64,000 nt of DNA, taken from NCBI GenBank assembly GCA_028345195.1, contig JAOMCX010000001.1, forward strand, positions 1 to 64,000, in the 5' to 3' direction. Under the pieces are notes generated by a model. The model was not told the DNA's origin, did not search any database, and saw nothing but the letters and a program-made list of their open reading frames with translations. The position numbers and the translations under genes were made by a program. Positions 34,925 to 44,535 of the stretch are shown piece by piece. Every line of letters starts with the position of its first letter. Positions within the stretch are counted from its first letter, which is position 1. The stretch comes from Candidatus Nitrosopelagicus sp. (GTDB lineage Archaea; Thermoproteota; Nitrososphaeria; Nitrososphaerales; Nitrosopumilaceae).

Positions 34925-35827
34925 CTAATCTATATTAGATTTTTCTCTTATGCATAAAATATTCTGAGAACTTGAATCTTCTTCTAGGATTTTTCCTATT
35001 GATTTAATATTTCCCTTGATAATTTTATTATCTGTATTATTGACAAGAAATACTGTGAATCCTTTTTTTTCTAAAAGATCAATCACTTCAACATAACTCG
35101 AACCTGCATCATCTAATCTATACGAATCAATCTCTGAAAAAATTTTAATATTTTTATTTAAATTTAAAATTTTATTCATTCCCTCAAGTACAAGTTTCTC
35201 AGCTCCTTCGACATCAATCTTTACAAATGAAATATTTTCAATATTTTCATTATTCTTAAAGAAATCATCCAGCAAAATTGTTTCAGATTCAATTGGTACG
35301 TATTTCTGATTCTTAGTTTTTTTGGGTTCATAAATTCTATTTTGCCCAAAACTACTCTGACTAGTGAATAAAGTGCATTTTTCATTTACATTTGATACTG
35401 CTTTTGGAACTACTACAACATTTTGATAACCATTGGTCTCTATATTTTTTTTCAGTAATGAAATATTTCTTGGATCTGGTTCAAAAGCGAATACTTTCCC
35501 TGTTGGACCTACTAATTTTGCTAACATCAAAGTAAAATAACCAATATTTGCACCTATGTCCAACACATTGTCCCCTTTTTTTACATATTTTTGAAAAATC
35601 TCAAAGTCAATTTTACTGTGAATTCCATAAATTGATAATCTAAAGGCATCATTTGGATGAAGAATTATCTTCCCTGCCCATACTTCGGCAGAATCTGTAA
35701 TCAATGATGTTTCAATTTTATTACTAACTGATTTAATTACATTATACTTTTTTCCATAGCCTTTACCTCTACTCATTTTTGTTATAATTTTCAGGTATAT
35801 CTTTAGAAAAAAATCTCTGAATATCAT
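34925..35827 (-). CDS. FkbM-family methyltransferase
   Basis: SAM-dependent O-methyltransferase. Motif I VLDIGANIGYFTLMLAKLVG (about 96-115) is preceded by KYVKKGDN, and the acidic VFAFEPDPRN (about 121-130) binds SAM. The FkbM hallmark FVKIDVEGAEKLVLEGM (about 203-219) is present. Length 300 is normal. Family members methylate glycans or polyketides. It is alone on the minus strand, divergent from sulfotransferase 2. Confidence 0.92.
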   Translation of the reverse strand: MIFRDFFLKIYLKIITKMSRGKGYGKKYNVIKSVSNKIETSLITDSAEVWAGKIILHPNDAFRLSIYGIHSKIDFEIFQKYVKKGDNVLDIGANIGYFTLMLAKLVGPTGKVFAFEPDPRNISLLKKNIETNGYQNVVVVPKAVSNVNEKCTLFTSQSSFGQNRIYEPKKTKNQKYVPIESETILLDDFFKNNENIENISFVKIDVEGAEKLVLEGMNKILNLNKNIKIFSEIDSYRLDDAGSSYVEVIDLLEKKGFTVFLVNNTDNKIIKGNIKSIGKILEEDSSSQNILCIREKSNID

Positions 35828-35920
35828 GTTGTCTTAGTTACAAGTAATTCTTTAAACATAATAATCAATTCTTTATGTTTTTTTGATATTTATTTCCTAA
35901 GTATTAATTCATAAATTGAT

Positions 35921-35930
35921 TTTTTAATTA
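35921..35930 (+). promoter_or_regulatory. TATA-like box of sulfotransferase 2
   Basis: The sequence tttttaatta is centred about 24 bases before ATG 35949, in the gap divergent with the FkbM gene. Confidence 0.4.
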
Positions 35931-35948
35931 GAATCATAAGTAATTAGC

Positions 35949-36824
35949 ATGAAATACAATACAAAATCTTACGGCTTTTTAAGAAGTGCATATCAAAAAT
36001 TTCGTTATGGATTATGTGTAAGACCTTCTAATTACATAACTAGTCCATTACGTGTACTACCTGATTTTTTTGTTATAGGTGTGGCTAGAAGTGGTACAAC
36101 ATCATTATTCCATTATCTTGGACAACATCAAAACATAAGACGAGCTTCATATGACGAATTGGGATATTTTGATGAAAATTTTCATCTTGGATTAAATTGG
36201 TATCGCTCTTTATTCCCTACAAAATTTACGAAACAAAATATCCAAAAAAAACATAAGAAATTTCTTACATTTGATGTAACTCCTTTCTATATCTATAATC
36301 CCCTTGTTATAAAACGAATTATAGAAAAATTTCCAAATTCAAAAATTATTGCTAATCTTAGAAATCCAATTGATCGTGCATATTCAAATTTCAATCAAGG
36401 GATACAGGATAATAATGACACTAAAACAACATTTGAAGAACTTGTTGTGAAAGAATTAGATATAATAAAAAATAATAAACTTGATCTAAATAACATGTCT
36501 ACATTAGTAGATAATTTCTATGAATTGCTCCTTGCAAGAGGATTATATGAAATGCAATTAACACCTTGGTATAATTCATTTCCTCAAAATAAAATTTTAA
36601 TCACTTCTTCTGAAGAATTATCAAATAATACAAATAATGTATTAAAACAAATTTTTAATTTTTTAGATGTTCCTGATATGAAAATTAAAGATACTTCTAG
36701 AAAAAATAAACGCCAATACCCTACTATGAAAAATGAAACAAGACAATCTCTAATTGAATTCTATAAACCATATAATGAGAAACTTTATGCTTTAGTAAAT
36801 AGAAAGTTTGACTGGGATAGATAA
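35949..36824 (+). CDS. Sulfotransferase family protein (2)
   Basis: PAPS-dependent sulfotransferase of 291 residues. The phosphosulfate loop VIGVARSGTTSLFHYLGQH (about 43-61) and the 3'-phosphate motif NLRNPIDRAYSNFNQ (about 136-150) are intact. It aligns over its whole length with the protein at 32358-33182 (both share FHLGLNWYRS/FHLGVNWYRS, EKLYALVNRKFDW/EKLFKLIGKRFEW). It starts a plus-strand unit that runs into a GT-B-like protein and two epimerases. Confidence 0.91.
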   Translation: MKYNTKSYGFLRSAYQKFRYGLCVRPSNYITSPLRVLPDFFVIGVARSGTTSLFHYLGQHQNIRRASYDELGYFDENFHLGLNWYRSLFPTKFTKQNIQKKHKKFLTFDVTPFYIYNPLVIKRIIEKFPNSKIIANLRNPIDRAYSNFNQGIQDNNDTKTTFEELVVKELDIIKNNKLDLNNMSTLVDNFYELLLARGLYEMQLTPWYNSFPQNKILITSSEELSNNTNNVLKQIFNFLDVPDMKIKDTSRKNKRQYPTMKNETRQSLIEFYKPYNEKLYALVNRKFDWDR

Positions 36825-36891
36825 ATTATGTCTGATGTTGTTAATCAATCATGTCAATTTAATACTAGTTATCAAATTATTAATCACGTAA

Positions 36892-37875
36892 ATGAATAAA
36901 AAAATAAAACTTGCATTAGTCTATAAAAAAAGTTATAATTATTTTCAACCTAATCATTTTGATAAAACAACTGCAGATTTCTTTTTGAAATCATTTGAAA
37001 GAAATGAAACTTTAGAAGTAACATATCATCCATGCGAAAAAACATTTGATACCCGAAAATTGAAAGGAAAGTGTGATGTAATTTTATTACCTAACAATCG
37101 TTCTGATGGTGCACCTGATAAACTAGAAAATATCAATGAAGTTGAAATTCCTGTTATTTCAAGAACAGGCGATCCTCACTGGGCAAATAGGTATAATCAA
37201 ACCCAGTTTATCGAAGAAAATAAAATTGATTTGGTATTTAGTTCTCATCCTGATAGTTATATCTACAAATTTTATCCTAAATCTATAAACCATAAAACAA
37301 TTATCTATGGATTAGAAAAACAGCTTTATGAAAAAATTATTCCATTCAAAGAAAGGGTTAAAGACAAAATTTTGTGTACTGGTGCAACTGGAAAAACGAA
37401 TATTAAATCTAAAGTTGCAAATGCAATTTTAAATCCAAAAAGATCAGGATGGTATTTTTATAAATTAAGAACATTAACAACAAAATTACCATATGTGGAT
37501 TATTCAAAGATAAAAAAAGGAAAATATGCAAATGATGATTATGTTACGTATTTGACTAGATATCGAGCATCAATCGCTGCAACAACATTCTATCCTACAT
37601 TAAAATATTGGGAAAATGCTGCTGCTGGTTGTTTAACTTTCATGGAAATAACTGACACAAATAATGGACATTTTATTGGGTTTGAAGATAATAAATCAGC
37701 CATTTTTATTAATGAAAAAAACTATAAAGAAAAATTCCAAGATTTTCTTTCTGATCCTGATAATCCTAAGTGGGAAGAAATTGCCCAATCAGGTAGAGAT
37801 TTTGCAATGAATGAATTAAGTAATGACAAAGCTGTTGAAATAATTATTGAATCAATTAAAAAATTAATTAAATAA
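36892..37875 (+). CDS. Glycosyltransferase-like protein (CgeB/GT-B type)
   Basis: A 327-residue protein whose C-terminal half resembles a GT-B donor domain: YRASIAATTFYPTLKYWENA (about 223-242) with AAAGCLTFMEITD and FIGFEDNKSAIFI (about 262-274), as in CgeB/spore-protein-like transferases. The N-terminal domain starts IKLALVYKKSYNY. The usual GT4 ExxxxxxxE motif is not clear, so family placement is moderate. It lies between sulfotransferase 2 and two epimerase genes. Confidence 0.68.
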   Translation: MNKKIKLALVYKKSYNYFQPNHFDKTTADFFLKSFERNETLEVTYHPCEKTFDTRKLKGKCDVILLPNNRSDGAPDKLENINEVEIPVISRTGDPHWANRYNQTQFIEENKIDLVFSSHPDSYIYKFYPKSINHKTIIYGLEKQLYEKIIPFKERVKDKILCTGATGKTNIKSKVANAILNPKRSGWYFYKLRTLTTKLPYVDYSKIKKGKYANDDYVTYLTRYRASIAATTFYPTLKYWENAAAGCLTFMEITDTNNGHFIGFEDNKSAIFINEKNYKEKFQDFLSDPDNPKWEEIAQSGRDFAMNELSNDKAVEIIIESIKKLIK

Positions 37876-37895
37876 AAAATTCTTTTGAATAGTAT

Positions 37896-37905
37896 GTTTT
37901 ATAAT
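37896..37905 (+). promoter_or_regulatory. TATA-like box of the epimerase pair
   Basis: The sequence gttttataat is centred 27 bases before ATG 37927, in the short gap behind the glycosyltransferase-like gene. Confidence 0.45.
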
Positions 37906-37926
37906 GTATTTATCAATCTCTAAATC

Positions 37927-38943
37927 ATGAATTGGTCTGGAAGAAATGTTCTGATAACTGGTGGTGCGGGCCATATTGGTTCACATCTAACTGCCTCGTT
38001 GTTAGAAAAAGGTGCTAATGTAAGAATTGCAGATAATTTATGGCGAGGAAAAAAAGAATATCTCTTAGATAAAACTGGAAAATCAATTATAAATCTAGAA
38101 AAAGATTTTCTTGAATTAGATCTTCGTGAAATGAAAAATTGTGAACAAGCTGTAAAAGGAATGGATACGATATTTCATCTTGCAGATGTTGTTGCTGGAA
38201 TAGATTTTGTTTTTGGAAATGAAGCATTTGTTTACAGAAGTAATGTTTTAATTAATTCAAACATGTTTGAAGCAGCACGAAATGAGAAGCTTGAGAAATT
38301 AGCTTATGTTGGTGCAGCATGTGCATATCCTTTAGAAAAACAAAATGACCCAAACCATCCTTTGTTTAAAGAAGAGGACATGTATCCTGCACATCCTGAA
38401 TCATCATATGGTTGGGGAAAATTAATGGGTGAGTATGAATGTGAATTATATAGTAAATCTGGATTATTAGATGCTGCAATTCTGAGATTACATAATGTTT
38501 ATGGTCCAAACAGTGATCTTTCCAGGGAAAAATCTCAAGTTATACCAGCTACAATTAGAAAAGCAATTCTACATCCTGAAGAAGACTTCCTAATTTGGGG
38601 CAATGGAGAACAAAGTAGAGCATTCATGTATGTAACAGATATTGTCGATGCATTAATTCTTTCAATGGAAAAAGGAATTAACAAAGGACCTATACAAATT
38701 GGAAATAGTACTAAAACAACTATTAACGAAATTGCAGATGCGGTAATTGAAATATCTGGTAAAAATATTGAAAAAAAATATGATTTAACAAAACCTACTG
38801 GTGATTTAGGAAGAGCTGCAGATTGTAGTTTCGCAGAGGAAGTTTTAGGCTGGAAACCTAAAGTTGGTTTGCAAGAAGGTTTGAGAATTACGTATGAGTG
38901 GGCAGAACAGTTTTTAAAATCCTATCCAAATATCTGTAAATAA
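37927..38943 (+). CDS. NAD-dependent sugar epimerase/dehydratase (SDR) 1
   Basis: Extended SDR acting on a nucleotide sugar. NVLITGGAGHIGSHL (about 8-22) binds NAD, YVGAACAYP (about 127-135) holds the catalytic Ser-like position, and SYGWGKLMGEYE (about 159-170) holds the YxxxK pair. The insert after strand 6 and the C-terminal GWKPKVGLQEGL are typical of GDP-mannose 3,5-epimerase-like members, but substrate assignment is loose. Its last base overlaps the ATG of the next, related gene. Confidence 0.9.
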   Translation: MNWSGRNVLITGGAGHIGSHLTASLLEKGANVRIADNLWRGKKEYLLDKTGKSIINLEKDFLELDLREMKNCEQAVKGMDTIFHLADVVAGIDFVFGNEAFVYRSNVLINSNMFEAARNEKLEKLAYVGAACAYPLEKQNDPNHPLFKEEDMYPAHPESSYGWGKLMGEYECELYSKSGLLDAAILRLHNVYGPNSDLSREKSQVIPATIRKAILHPEEDFLIWGNGEQSRAFMYVTDIVDALILSMEKGINKGPIQIGNSTKTTINEIADAVIEISGKNIEKKYDLTKPTGDLGRAADCSFAEEVLGWKPKVGLQEGLRITYEWAEQFLKSYPNICK

Positions 38944-39992
38944 TGAATCAGTTTTCCCAAAATTTTTGGAATGAAACTAATGTACTAGTTACTGGTGGAG
39001 CTAGTTTTATTGGAAGTCATCTTGTCGATAAGTTGGTATCTTTAGGTTCCAAAGTTACAGTTGTCGATAATCTTAGCAGTGGAACTCTTGAAAATCTTGA
39101 TCAATCAAAAGAAAAAATTACTTTTCTAAATCAAGATTTAGAATATATATCAAAATCTGATCTAGATAAAGTATTTAGAGATCAAGAAATTGTCTTTCAT
39201 TTAGCTGCAGTACATGGAGGACGTGGTTATATTACAACTCACCCAGCAGATGTTAGTTCGAATTATTCTATTGACCACCATGTTTTTGAAGGTTGTAACG
39301 ATTCCAATGTGAAAAATCTTGTTTTTGCTAGCACTGCATGTGTTTATCCAACAAAATTACAAGATACAATTGGTTCTGATTATAAATTAAAAGAACAGGA
39401 TGCTGATCCCACTGATTTGGATAAATTAATGAGTGCTGACATTGAATATGGTTGGGAAAAATTAATGAGTGAAATGCAATTAAATGCATTTAAAAAACAA
39501 TATGGTCTTAAAGGCTGTCCAGTTCGTTTTGTCACTGCATATGGTCCAAGAGAAAATGAAACACATGCAATAATAGCTTTAATCTATAAAGCAATAGAAA
39601 AAATGAATCCTTATCAAATATGGGGTGATGGAAATCAAGAACGAGATTTTACATATGTTGAAGACATAGTTGATGGAACAATTTTAGCAGCTGAAAAAAT
39701 TAGTGATGGAACTCCAGTTAATTTAGGAACTGGAGATAGATACAAAATGATAGATGTTGTTAATATGATTTTTAAAATTCTTAATTGGAAACCTGATAAA
39801 CTAGAATTTGATACGTCAAAACCTGTTGGTGCATTATCACGTGCTTTAGATAATGAAAGAGCAAATAATCTTCTCGGTTGGTCACCGAAATTTAATCTTG
39901 AAGATGGATTACGTAAAACTATTGATTGGTATAAGACTAGTCATAAAATAGAAGGTAATGTTGATCAAGATATTTTACTAGAAAGAAAATAA
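38943..39992 (+). CDS. NAD-dependent sugar epimerase/dehydratase (SDR) 2
   Basis: A 349-residue extended SDR related to the preceding gene. NVLVTGGASFIGSHL (about 13-27) is the cofactor motif, FASTACVYPT (about 128-137) the Ser/Thr site and EYGWEKLMSEMQ (about 162-173) the YxxxK pair. It begins within the last codon of the previous gene (TAATG-type overlap), so the two are translated together. Tandem copies may act as a heteromer or on successive intermediates; this is an inference. Confidence 0.9.
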   Translation: MNQFSQNFWNETNVLVTGGASFIGSHLVDKLVSLGSKVTVVDNLSSGTLENLDQSKEKITFLNQDLEYISKSDLDKVFRDQEIVFHLAAVHGGRGYITTHPADVSSNYSIDHHVFEGCNDSNVKNLVFASTACVYPTKLQDTIGSDYKLKEQDADPTDLDKLMSADIEYGWEKLMSEMQLNAFKKQYGLKGCPVRFVTAYGPRENETHAIIALIYKAIEKMNPYQIWGDGNQERDFTYVEDIVDGTILAAEKISDGTPVNLGTGDRYKMIDVVNMIFKILNWKPDKLEFDTSKPVGALSRALDNERANNLLGWSPKFNLEDGLRKTIDWYKTSHKIEGNVDQDILLERK

Positions 39993-40229
39993 TTCTATTG
40001 TCTATTATGGATTATAATTATTTTTGACTATCTAATCTTTCATCAAATTTGTTATAATTAATTTTAAAAATTTTATAATTTTTTATATATTAATACACAA
40101 CAAATGATTTTATCAGATACCATCTTTTTTTAGTCTGATTAATCATATAAAAAATAAGTGATAAATTCTTTTTTTCAGTATGATGTATACGTGACTCCTA
40201 TATACAATCATTAAACATTGATAAATAAT
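39993..40229. other. AT-rich intergenic region
   Basis: No coding frame or RNA is recognised. The segment holds several T-runs (ctttttttagt near 40130, ttctttttttc near 40170) that could end the upstream transcript, an aattttaaaaatttt inverted repeat near 40060, and the TATA-like box of the next gene near 40202. Confidence 0.5.
40198..40206 (+). promoter_or_regulatory. TATA box of the GT39-like gene
   Basis: The sequence ctatataca is centred 28 bases before ATG 40230. This decides the start at 40230 over the in-frame TTG at 40218. Confidence 0.55.
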
Positions 40230-41804
40230 ATGTCCACAGAAATCAGAAATCTAGATTTTAAAAATAAAAATTTTATTTTCTTAGCAATTCTAGTCATTAT
40301 CACTATTTGTGTACGATTATATTTTCTACCATCTGAAATCCCTTTCAAAACTGATGCAATAGAATATTTTTCATTTGCATTTGAAATTTCAAAAACTCAG
40401 GAATTCCCTACAGGCATATTAGTCACAAATGATGGCTGGTCTCTCTTTTTATCACCTATCTTTACTATGATTGGTCAATCTGATATGATGAATCTCATTA
40501 ATGCACAAAGAATTACAAGTATTTTGTTATCTTCATTAACAATTATTCCTGTATTTTTTCTTTGCAAAAAAATTGTATCCTCGAAATATGCATTAATTGG
40601 AGCAGGTTTATTTGGATTTAGCCATAAACTAATTGAAAACTCTCTATTAGGAATATCTGAATCTCTTTACATTTTTTTAATAACTTTTGTATTATTATTT
40701 TCATTATCAAAAAATTCAAATCATTACTTCATCTCTTTTATCTTTCTAGGTCTTGCTGCTATTGTTAGATATGAATCATTATTTTTCATAATTCCACTAT
40801 CTATTATTTTTTTTCTTAGATTCAAAAAACAAAAAACTTCTTTTCTAAAATTTCCATTTCTTATCTTGATCTTCATTTTAGTTCTCTTACCAATTTCATC
40901 ACTTAGACTTGAATCAAATGATGTAGATGGTTTTACAAGTCATACAATTTTTAATCCACAAATTTTAAACCCTAATACATATTCAACAGTTGCTGAAATC
41001 ACAGATCTGAAAACTGAAACTGAAAAAATTCAATCACCAAATAGTTTCATATCCAATTCTCTTTTCAACATATTAAAATTTCTGGGAATTATCTCTATAC
41101 CGTTATTCATATTTTTTATTCCATCAGGAATATACAATTTATTTAAAACAAGAAATACTGATGTATTGCATCTACTCATTTTTGGTATATTCTTAATTAT
41201 CCCTGCTCTATATGCTTATGGACGAGAAATGCAAGATGCTCGATATCTTTATGTATTATTTCCAATTTTTTGTGTAATCTCTGTTTATGGACTTGATATT
41301 ACTAAAAAACTTGAACGGACAAAGTTTGTTAGTTTAATTATTTCAGTGATAATATTATCTTCAATTCTCTTATTATTCTATGATCAACCTGATTATACTT
41401 ATGATAGTGAGATTTTACATGCTACACAAATTTTACTACAAGATGCAAATGGAGTAAATAATTATCCTGGTAGCTCATACGTGAAAATTGCCACTTTAGA
41501 AAAAATTTGGCCGAATTCTCTACCTCTTGCTGAGAACCAAAGAATCCATGTTCTAATAAATAAAATTCCATCTCAAAATTTTGATTCGTTAGAAGATTTC
41601 ATTTCACATTCAAAAAGTTCTCAACTGACACATCTTCTTATTACAGAAAATAATCATGAAGCTTTTCTTGATGATCTTCTTATTGATTATGAAAAATATT
41701 CTTATCTAGAAAAAATATATGATTCAAAAGATCATAATTATAAAAATACAATAATTATACTAAAAATTGATTATTCAATTTTTGAAAAAATTTTAGCTGA
41801 ATAA
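40230..41804 (+). CDS. Multi-pass membrane glycosyltransferase (PMT/GT39-like)
   Basis: A roughly 524-residue protein with about nine to eleven hydrophobic helices over the first 380 residues and a C-terminal soluble domain. The first loop carries KTDAIEYFSFAFE, where GT-C enzymes place a metal/catalytic Asp. REMQDARYLYVLFP (about 332-345) resembles the later conserved motif. These enzymes use polyprenyl-phosphate sugars on the outside of the membrane. I start at ATG 40230 (MSTEIRNLD). Acceptor and donor are unknown. Confidence 0.82.
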   Translation: MSTEIRNLDFKNKNFIFLAILVIITICVRLYFLPSEIPFKTDAIEYFSFAFEISKTQEFPTGILVTNDGWSLFLSPIFTMIGQSDMMNLINAQRITSILLSSLTIIPVFFLCKKIVSSKYALIGAGLFGFSHKLIENSLLGISESLYIFLITFVLLFSLSKNSNHYFISFIFLGLAAIVRYESLFFIIPLSIIFFLRFKKQKTSFLKFPFLILIFILVLLPISSLRLESNDVDGFTSHTIFNPQILNPNTYSTVAEITDLKTETEKIQSPNSFISNSLFNILKFLGIISIPLFIFFIPSGIYNLFKTRNTDVLHLLIFGIFLIIPALYAYGREMQDARYLYVLFPIFCVISVYGLDITKKLERTKFVSLIISVIILSSILLLFYDQPDYTYDSEILHATQILLQDANGVNNYPGSSYVKIATLEKIWPNSLPLAENQRIHVLINKIPSQNFDSLEDFISHSKSSQLTHLLITENNHEAFLDDLLIDYEKYSYLEKIYDSKDHNYKNTIIILKIDYSIFEKILAE

Positions 41805-41806
41805 AT

Positions 41807-42940
41807 CTATAATTTTTTTACACCAATTGAAAATATAATACATAATGTTATAGAACTTAATACCAAACTAATTGCAATACCTATGATACCATATACACTT
41901 CCTAGAGAAATCATACCTATAATCATCACAGCTAATGCAGCTAATCTACCTGAGAGGACATATCTGGAATTCAATTTACCAAGTAATTTTGATTCAAAAA
42001 TTACTGCAATTGATGCAGGTATAATATGAATACACATAATTTGTATTGCATTAGTTATCATGATAAACTTTGGAAAGAATATCTCGATAATTGTTGGCAA
42101 GAAAATTATTCCTAATAATGAAATAACTATAGAGCAAATTATACTAAGAAATTTTATACGGCTATTCTCAATATTACTTGCATCTTGAGACAACAAATAC
42201 TTAAAAATCATGCCTGAAAAGATTGACATCACTGCAATAAACTGCATTCCTAAACTGAAATTTCCTAAAACTGTGAATCCAAGCAAAGGTGCAACTAGCA
42301 CTTTATCTATTTGTCCGTGAAGACCAGAACTCAATAATAAAATGTAATTATTAACAATGAATCCAAATCTTGTTCTTAATTGTGAAAAATCAATTTTCAT
42401 TTCTTGGAAGCATTTGATTATCCTTTTAAGATAAAACATGTATGATAATCCTAATGCAAAAATTATGCTTTCAAAACCAAAAAAGTGTAAAAACGTGATT
42501 CCTAATAATACAGTTAAAACTTTTTGTAAAATAACGTACTTAGAATATGTTGAATATAGTTTCTTACCTAAAAGATCTCCTATTGCTAGAGTATTGATTA
42601 CATATGCAAAAAGTATGAGTCCTGTATCAATTTTGTAAAATGATGGAAGAGCTAAAATTACAATTGTAGATAATATGACGCTAGAAATTAAAGAAATAAC
42701 ATACAATGTTGATTGTATTTTTAGATTCTTAGCAGCAAAAACAATAATTGTATTTTGACTACCAAATAATGCAACATAGCTAACTGCACTTGCAATTCCA
42801 ATCAACCATTGTATTTCTCCATACTCTTCTGGTTCAATTTGTGATGCTAAATAGAACCAAAATATTGCACCTAATGCACTACCTACAACATCACCCGCAC
42901 CAATTATGCCTATGTCTTTGATTTTTTGTAAAAATACCAT
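41807..42940 (-). CDS. Polysaccharide flippase (Wzx/MATE-like)
   Basis: A 377-residue protein with about ten to twelve membrane helices and little polar sequence. The start (IGIIGAGDVVGSALGAIFWFYLA) and the helix LGFTVLGNFSLGMQF resemble the Polysacc_synt/Wzx fold, which flips lipid-linked glycans across the membrane. It is shorter than the usual 430-480 residues, so two helices may be missing. Its stop lies two bases from that of the convergent GT39-like gene, a sensible pairing of export and outside-face sugar transfer. Confidence 0.8.
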   Translation of the reverse strand: MVFLQKIKDIGIIGAGDVVGSALGAIFWFYLASQIEPEEYGEIQWLIGIASAVSYVALFGSQNTIIVFAAKNLKIQSTLYVISLISSVILSTIVILALPSFYKIDTGLILFAYVINTLAIGDLLGKKLYSTYSKYVILQKVLTVLLGITFLHFFGFESIIFALGLSYMFYLKRIIKCFQEMKIDFSQLRTRFGFIVNNYILLLSSGLHGQIDKVLVAPLLGFTVLGNFSLGMQFIAVMSIFSGMIFKYLLSQDASNIENSRIKFLSIICSIVISLLGIIFLPTIIEIFFPKFIMITNAIQIMCIHIIPASIAVIFESKLLGKLNSRYVLSGRLAALAVMIIGMISLGSVYGIIGIAISLVLSSITLCIIFSIGVKKL

Positions 42941-42976
42941 ACTGTTATTTCTTCATTTGTTAATGAACTCTTTTTT

Positions 42977-43426
42977 TTATACCCATTTATCAAAATCATA
43001 ATCTACAAACTCTACATTTTCCATCTCATTATCATTTGGTCTCCATGCGATATCTGCTAATACCAATACTTTTGAAATTTCTTTTGTTGGATTAATTATT
43101 GCAGCTGCAATTCCATTTTTGACACATATTAGAGATGGCTTTTGAGTGTTAGATCTAATTTCATGGAAACTTCCATCATCATCTCTAATTACTATAATTA
43201 TCTCGCCTTGAATACATGAAAAATATGTTGTTCTGTTCTTGTGAAGATGTGGACCCTTAATCTCACCTGAATTTACAGTGTTAACATAAACCATCTTTGG
43301 ATATTCTTTGATTATATTATCCCAATCTCTCCAAATCACTGTTAATTCGCCGTTAATATGCGAGTCTGAAACATCTTTAGTATCATGCCTTTCTAATTCT
43401 TGAACAAAAAACCCTTTTTCACTCAT
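42977..43426 (-). CDS. RmlC/WxcM-like cupin epimerase
   Basis: A cupin of about 149 residues resembling dTDP-4-keto-6-deoxysugar 3,5-epimerases or 3,4-isomerases. PHLHKNRTTYF (about 57-67) gives the metal- or base-type histidines, IQGEIIIVIRDDDG the next strand, and PSLICVKNGIAAAIIN (about 89-104) the second motif. I start at ATG 43426 (MSEKGFFVQE) instead of the TTG at 43432. It diverges from rmlB across a 96-base gap, so a role in the same deoxysugar path is likely. Confidence 0.8.
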   Translation of the reverse strand: MSEKGFFVQELERHDTKDVSDSHINGELTVIWRDWDNIIKEYPKMVYVNTVNSGEIKGPHLHKNRTTYFSCIQGEIIIVIRDDDGSFHEIRSNTQKPSLICVKNGIAAAIINPTKEISKVLVLADIAWRPNDNEMENVEFVDYDFDKWV

Positions 43427-43489
43427 AAACAAAATCCAAGATTTTTACCAATAAAAGTTTGGATTTAAAGGTACTAAGTAAATCATACA

Positions 43490-43500
43490 ATATTTTATTA
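43490..43500 (+). promoter_or_regulatory. TATA-like box of rmlB
   Basis: The sequence atattttatta is centred 28 bases before ATG 43523, in the gap divergent with the cupin gene. Confidence 0.5.
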
Positions 43501-43522
43501 GGTCTGAAAAAACTATGCCTAT

Positions 43523-44515
43523 ATGAGATTACTTATAACTGGAGGTCTTGGTTTCATTGGAAGTAATTTTATACTGAAATTATTATCTGAAAATACTGAT
43601 TTACAAATACTTAATGTAGATGCACAACTTGATGGTTCGAATCTACAAAATCTTGAAAGCTTAAGTAAATCAAAAAACTATGAATTTCTCAAAGGCAACA
43701 TATCAAATAAAAAATTCATGGAAGAACAAATTTCTAAATGTGATGCAGTAGTAAATTTTGCCGCAGAATCACATGTTGATCGAAGCATTAATGATGCAAA
43801 TCCATTTTTAGTATCTAACATTAGAGGAGCTTTTACAATCCTTGATATCGTAACCAAACAGAAAAAACGTATGGTTCAAGTATCTACTGATGAGGTTTTT
43901 GGAAGTCTAACCGATGGTTCGGCTACTGAAAAATCAAAATTCAATCCTTCTAGTCCCTACGCAGCTACAAAAGCTTCTGCAGAATTAATAATAAATTCTT
44001 ATTTTGTAACATATGATTGTGATGTAGTTATTACACGTTGCACTAATAATTATGGTCCAAGACAATTTGCTGAAAAACTCATACCAAAAACAATAATTCT
44101 AGCAAATAAAAATCAGAAAATCCCAATTTATGGAAAAGGAACTAATATTCGTGATTGGATCTTTGTTGATGATCATTGTGATGCAGTTTCCTTAGCACTC
44201 TTCAATGGAAAACGTGGAAATTCATATAATATATCTGCAAATAATGAAATCAATAATCTTGAAATAGTAAAAAAAATTCTTGCTATCATGAATAAATCTG
44301 AAGATCTAATACACTTTGTTGATGATCGTCCTGGTCATGATTTTAGATATAGTTTAGATTCTACAAAAATCTCGAGTGAACTAGGTTGGAAAACTAAATT
44401 AAATTTTGACAAGGGATTAGAAAAAACAGTTCAATGGTATCTTGACAATCCTGAAATAATAAATAATATCTCTTCTTCAGTCTTAAATCCTACACCCTGG
44501 AAAAGTTCTAATTAA
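43523..44515 (+). CDS. rmlB: dTDP-glucose 4,6-dehydratase
   Basis: SDR enzyme that makes the 4-keto-6-deoxy sugar. The NAD motif TGGLGFIGSNF lies at 6-16, NFAAESHVDRSI (about 79-90) is a family hallmark, STDEVFGS (about 122-129) holds the catalytic Asp/Glu pair and SPYAATKASAE (about 148-158) the Tyr/Lys pair. RPGHDFRYSLD (about 271-281) completes the RmlB signature. Length 330 is normal. It is followed 20 bases later by rmlA. Its product is the usual substrate of a sugar 2,3-dehydratase, present at 54545-55294. Confidence 0.95.
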   Translation: MRLLITGGLGFIGSNFILKLLSENTDLQILNVDAQLDGSNLQNLESLSKSKNYEFLKGNISNKKFMEEQISKCDAVVNFAAESHVDRSINDANPFLVSNIRGAFTILDIVTKQKKRMVQVSTDEVFGSLTDGSATEKSKFNPSSPYAATKASAELIINSYFVTYDCDVVITRCTNNYGPRQFAEKLIPKTIILANKNQKIPIYGKGTNIRDWIFVDDHCDAVSLALFNGKRGNSYNISANNEINNLEIVKKILAIMNKSEDLIHFVDDRPGHDFRYSLDSTKISSELGWKTKLNFDKGLEKTVQWYLDNPEIINNISSSVLNPTPWKSSN

Positions 44516-44535
44516 TTTAATGAGGTTGATAATTA

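Noticed and set aside
39993-40229. A CRISPR leader or repeat array in the AT-rich gap.
   Set aside because: Only T-runs and a short inverted repeat are present; no spaced direct repeats.
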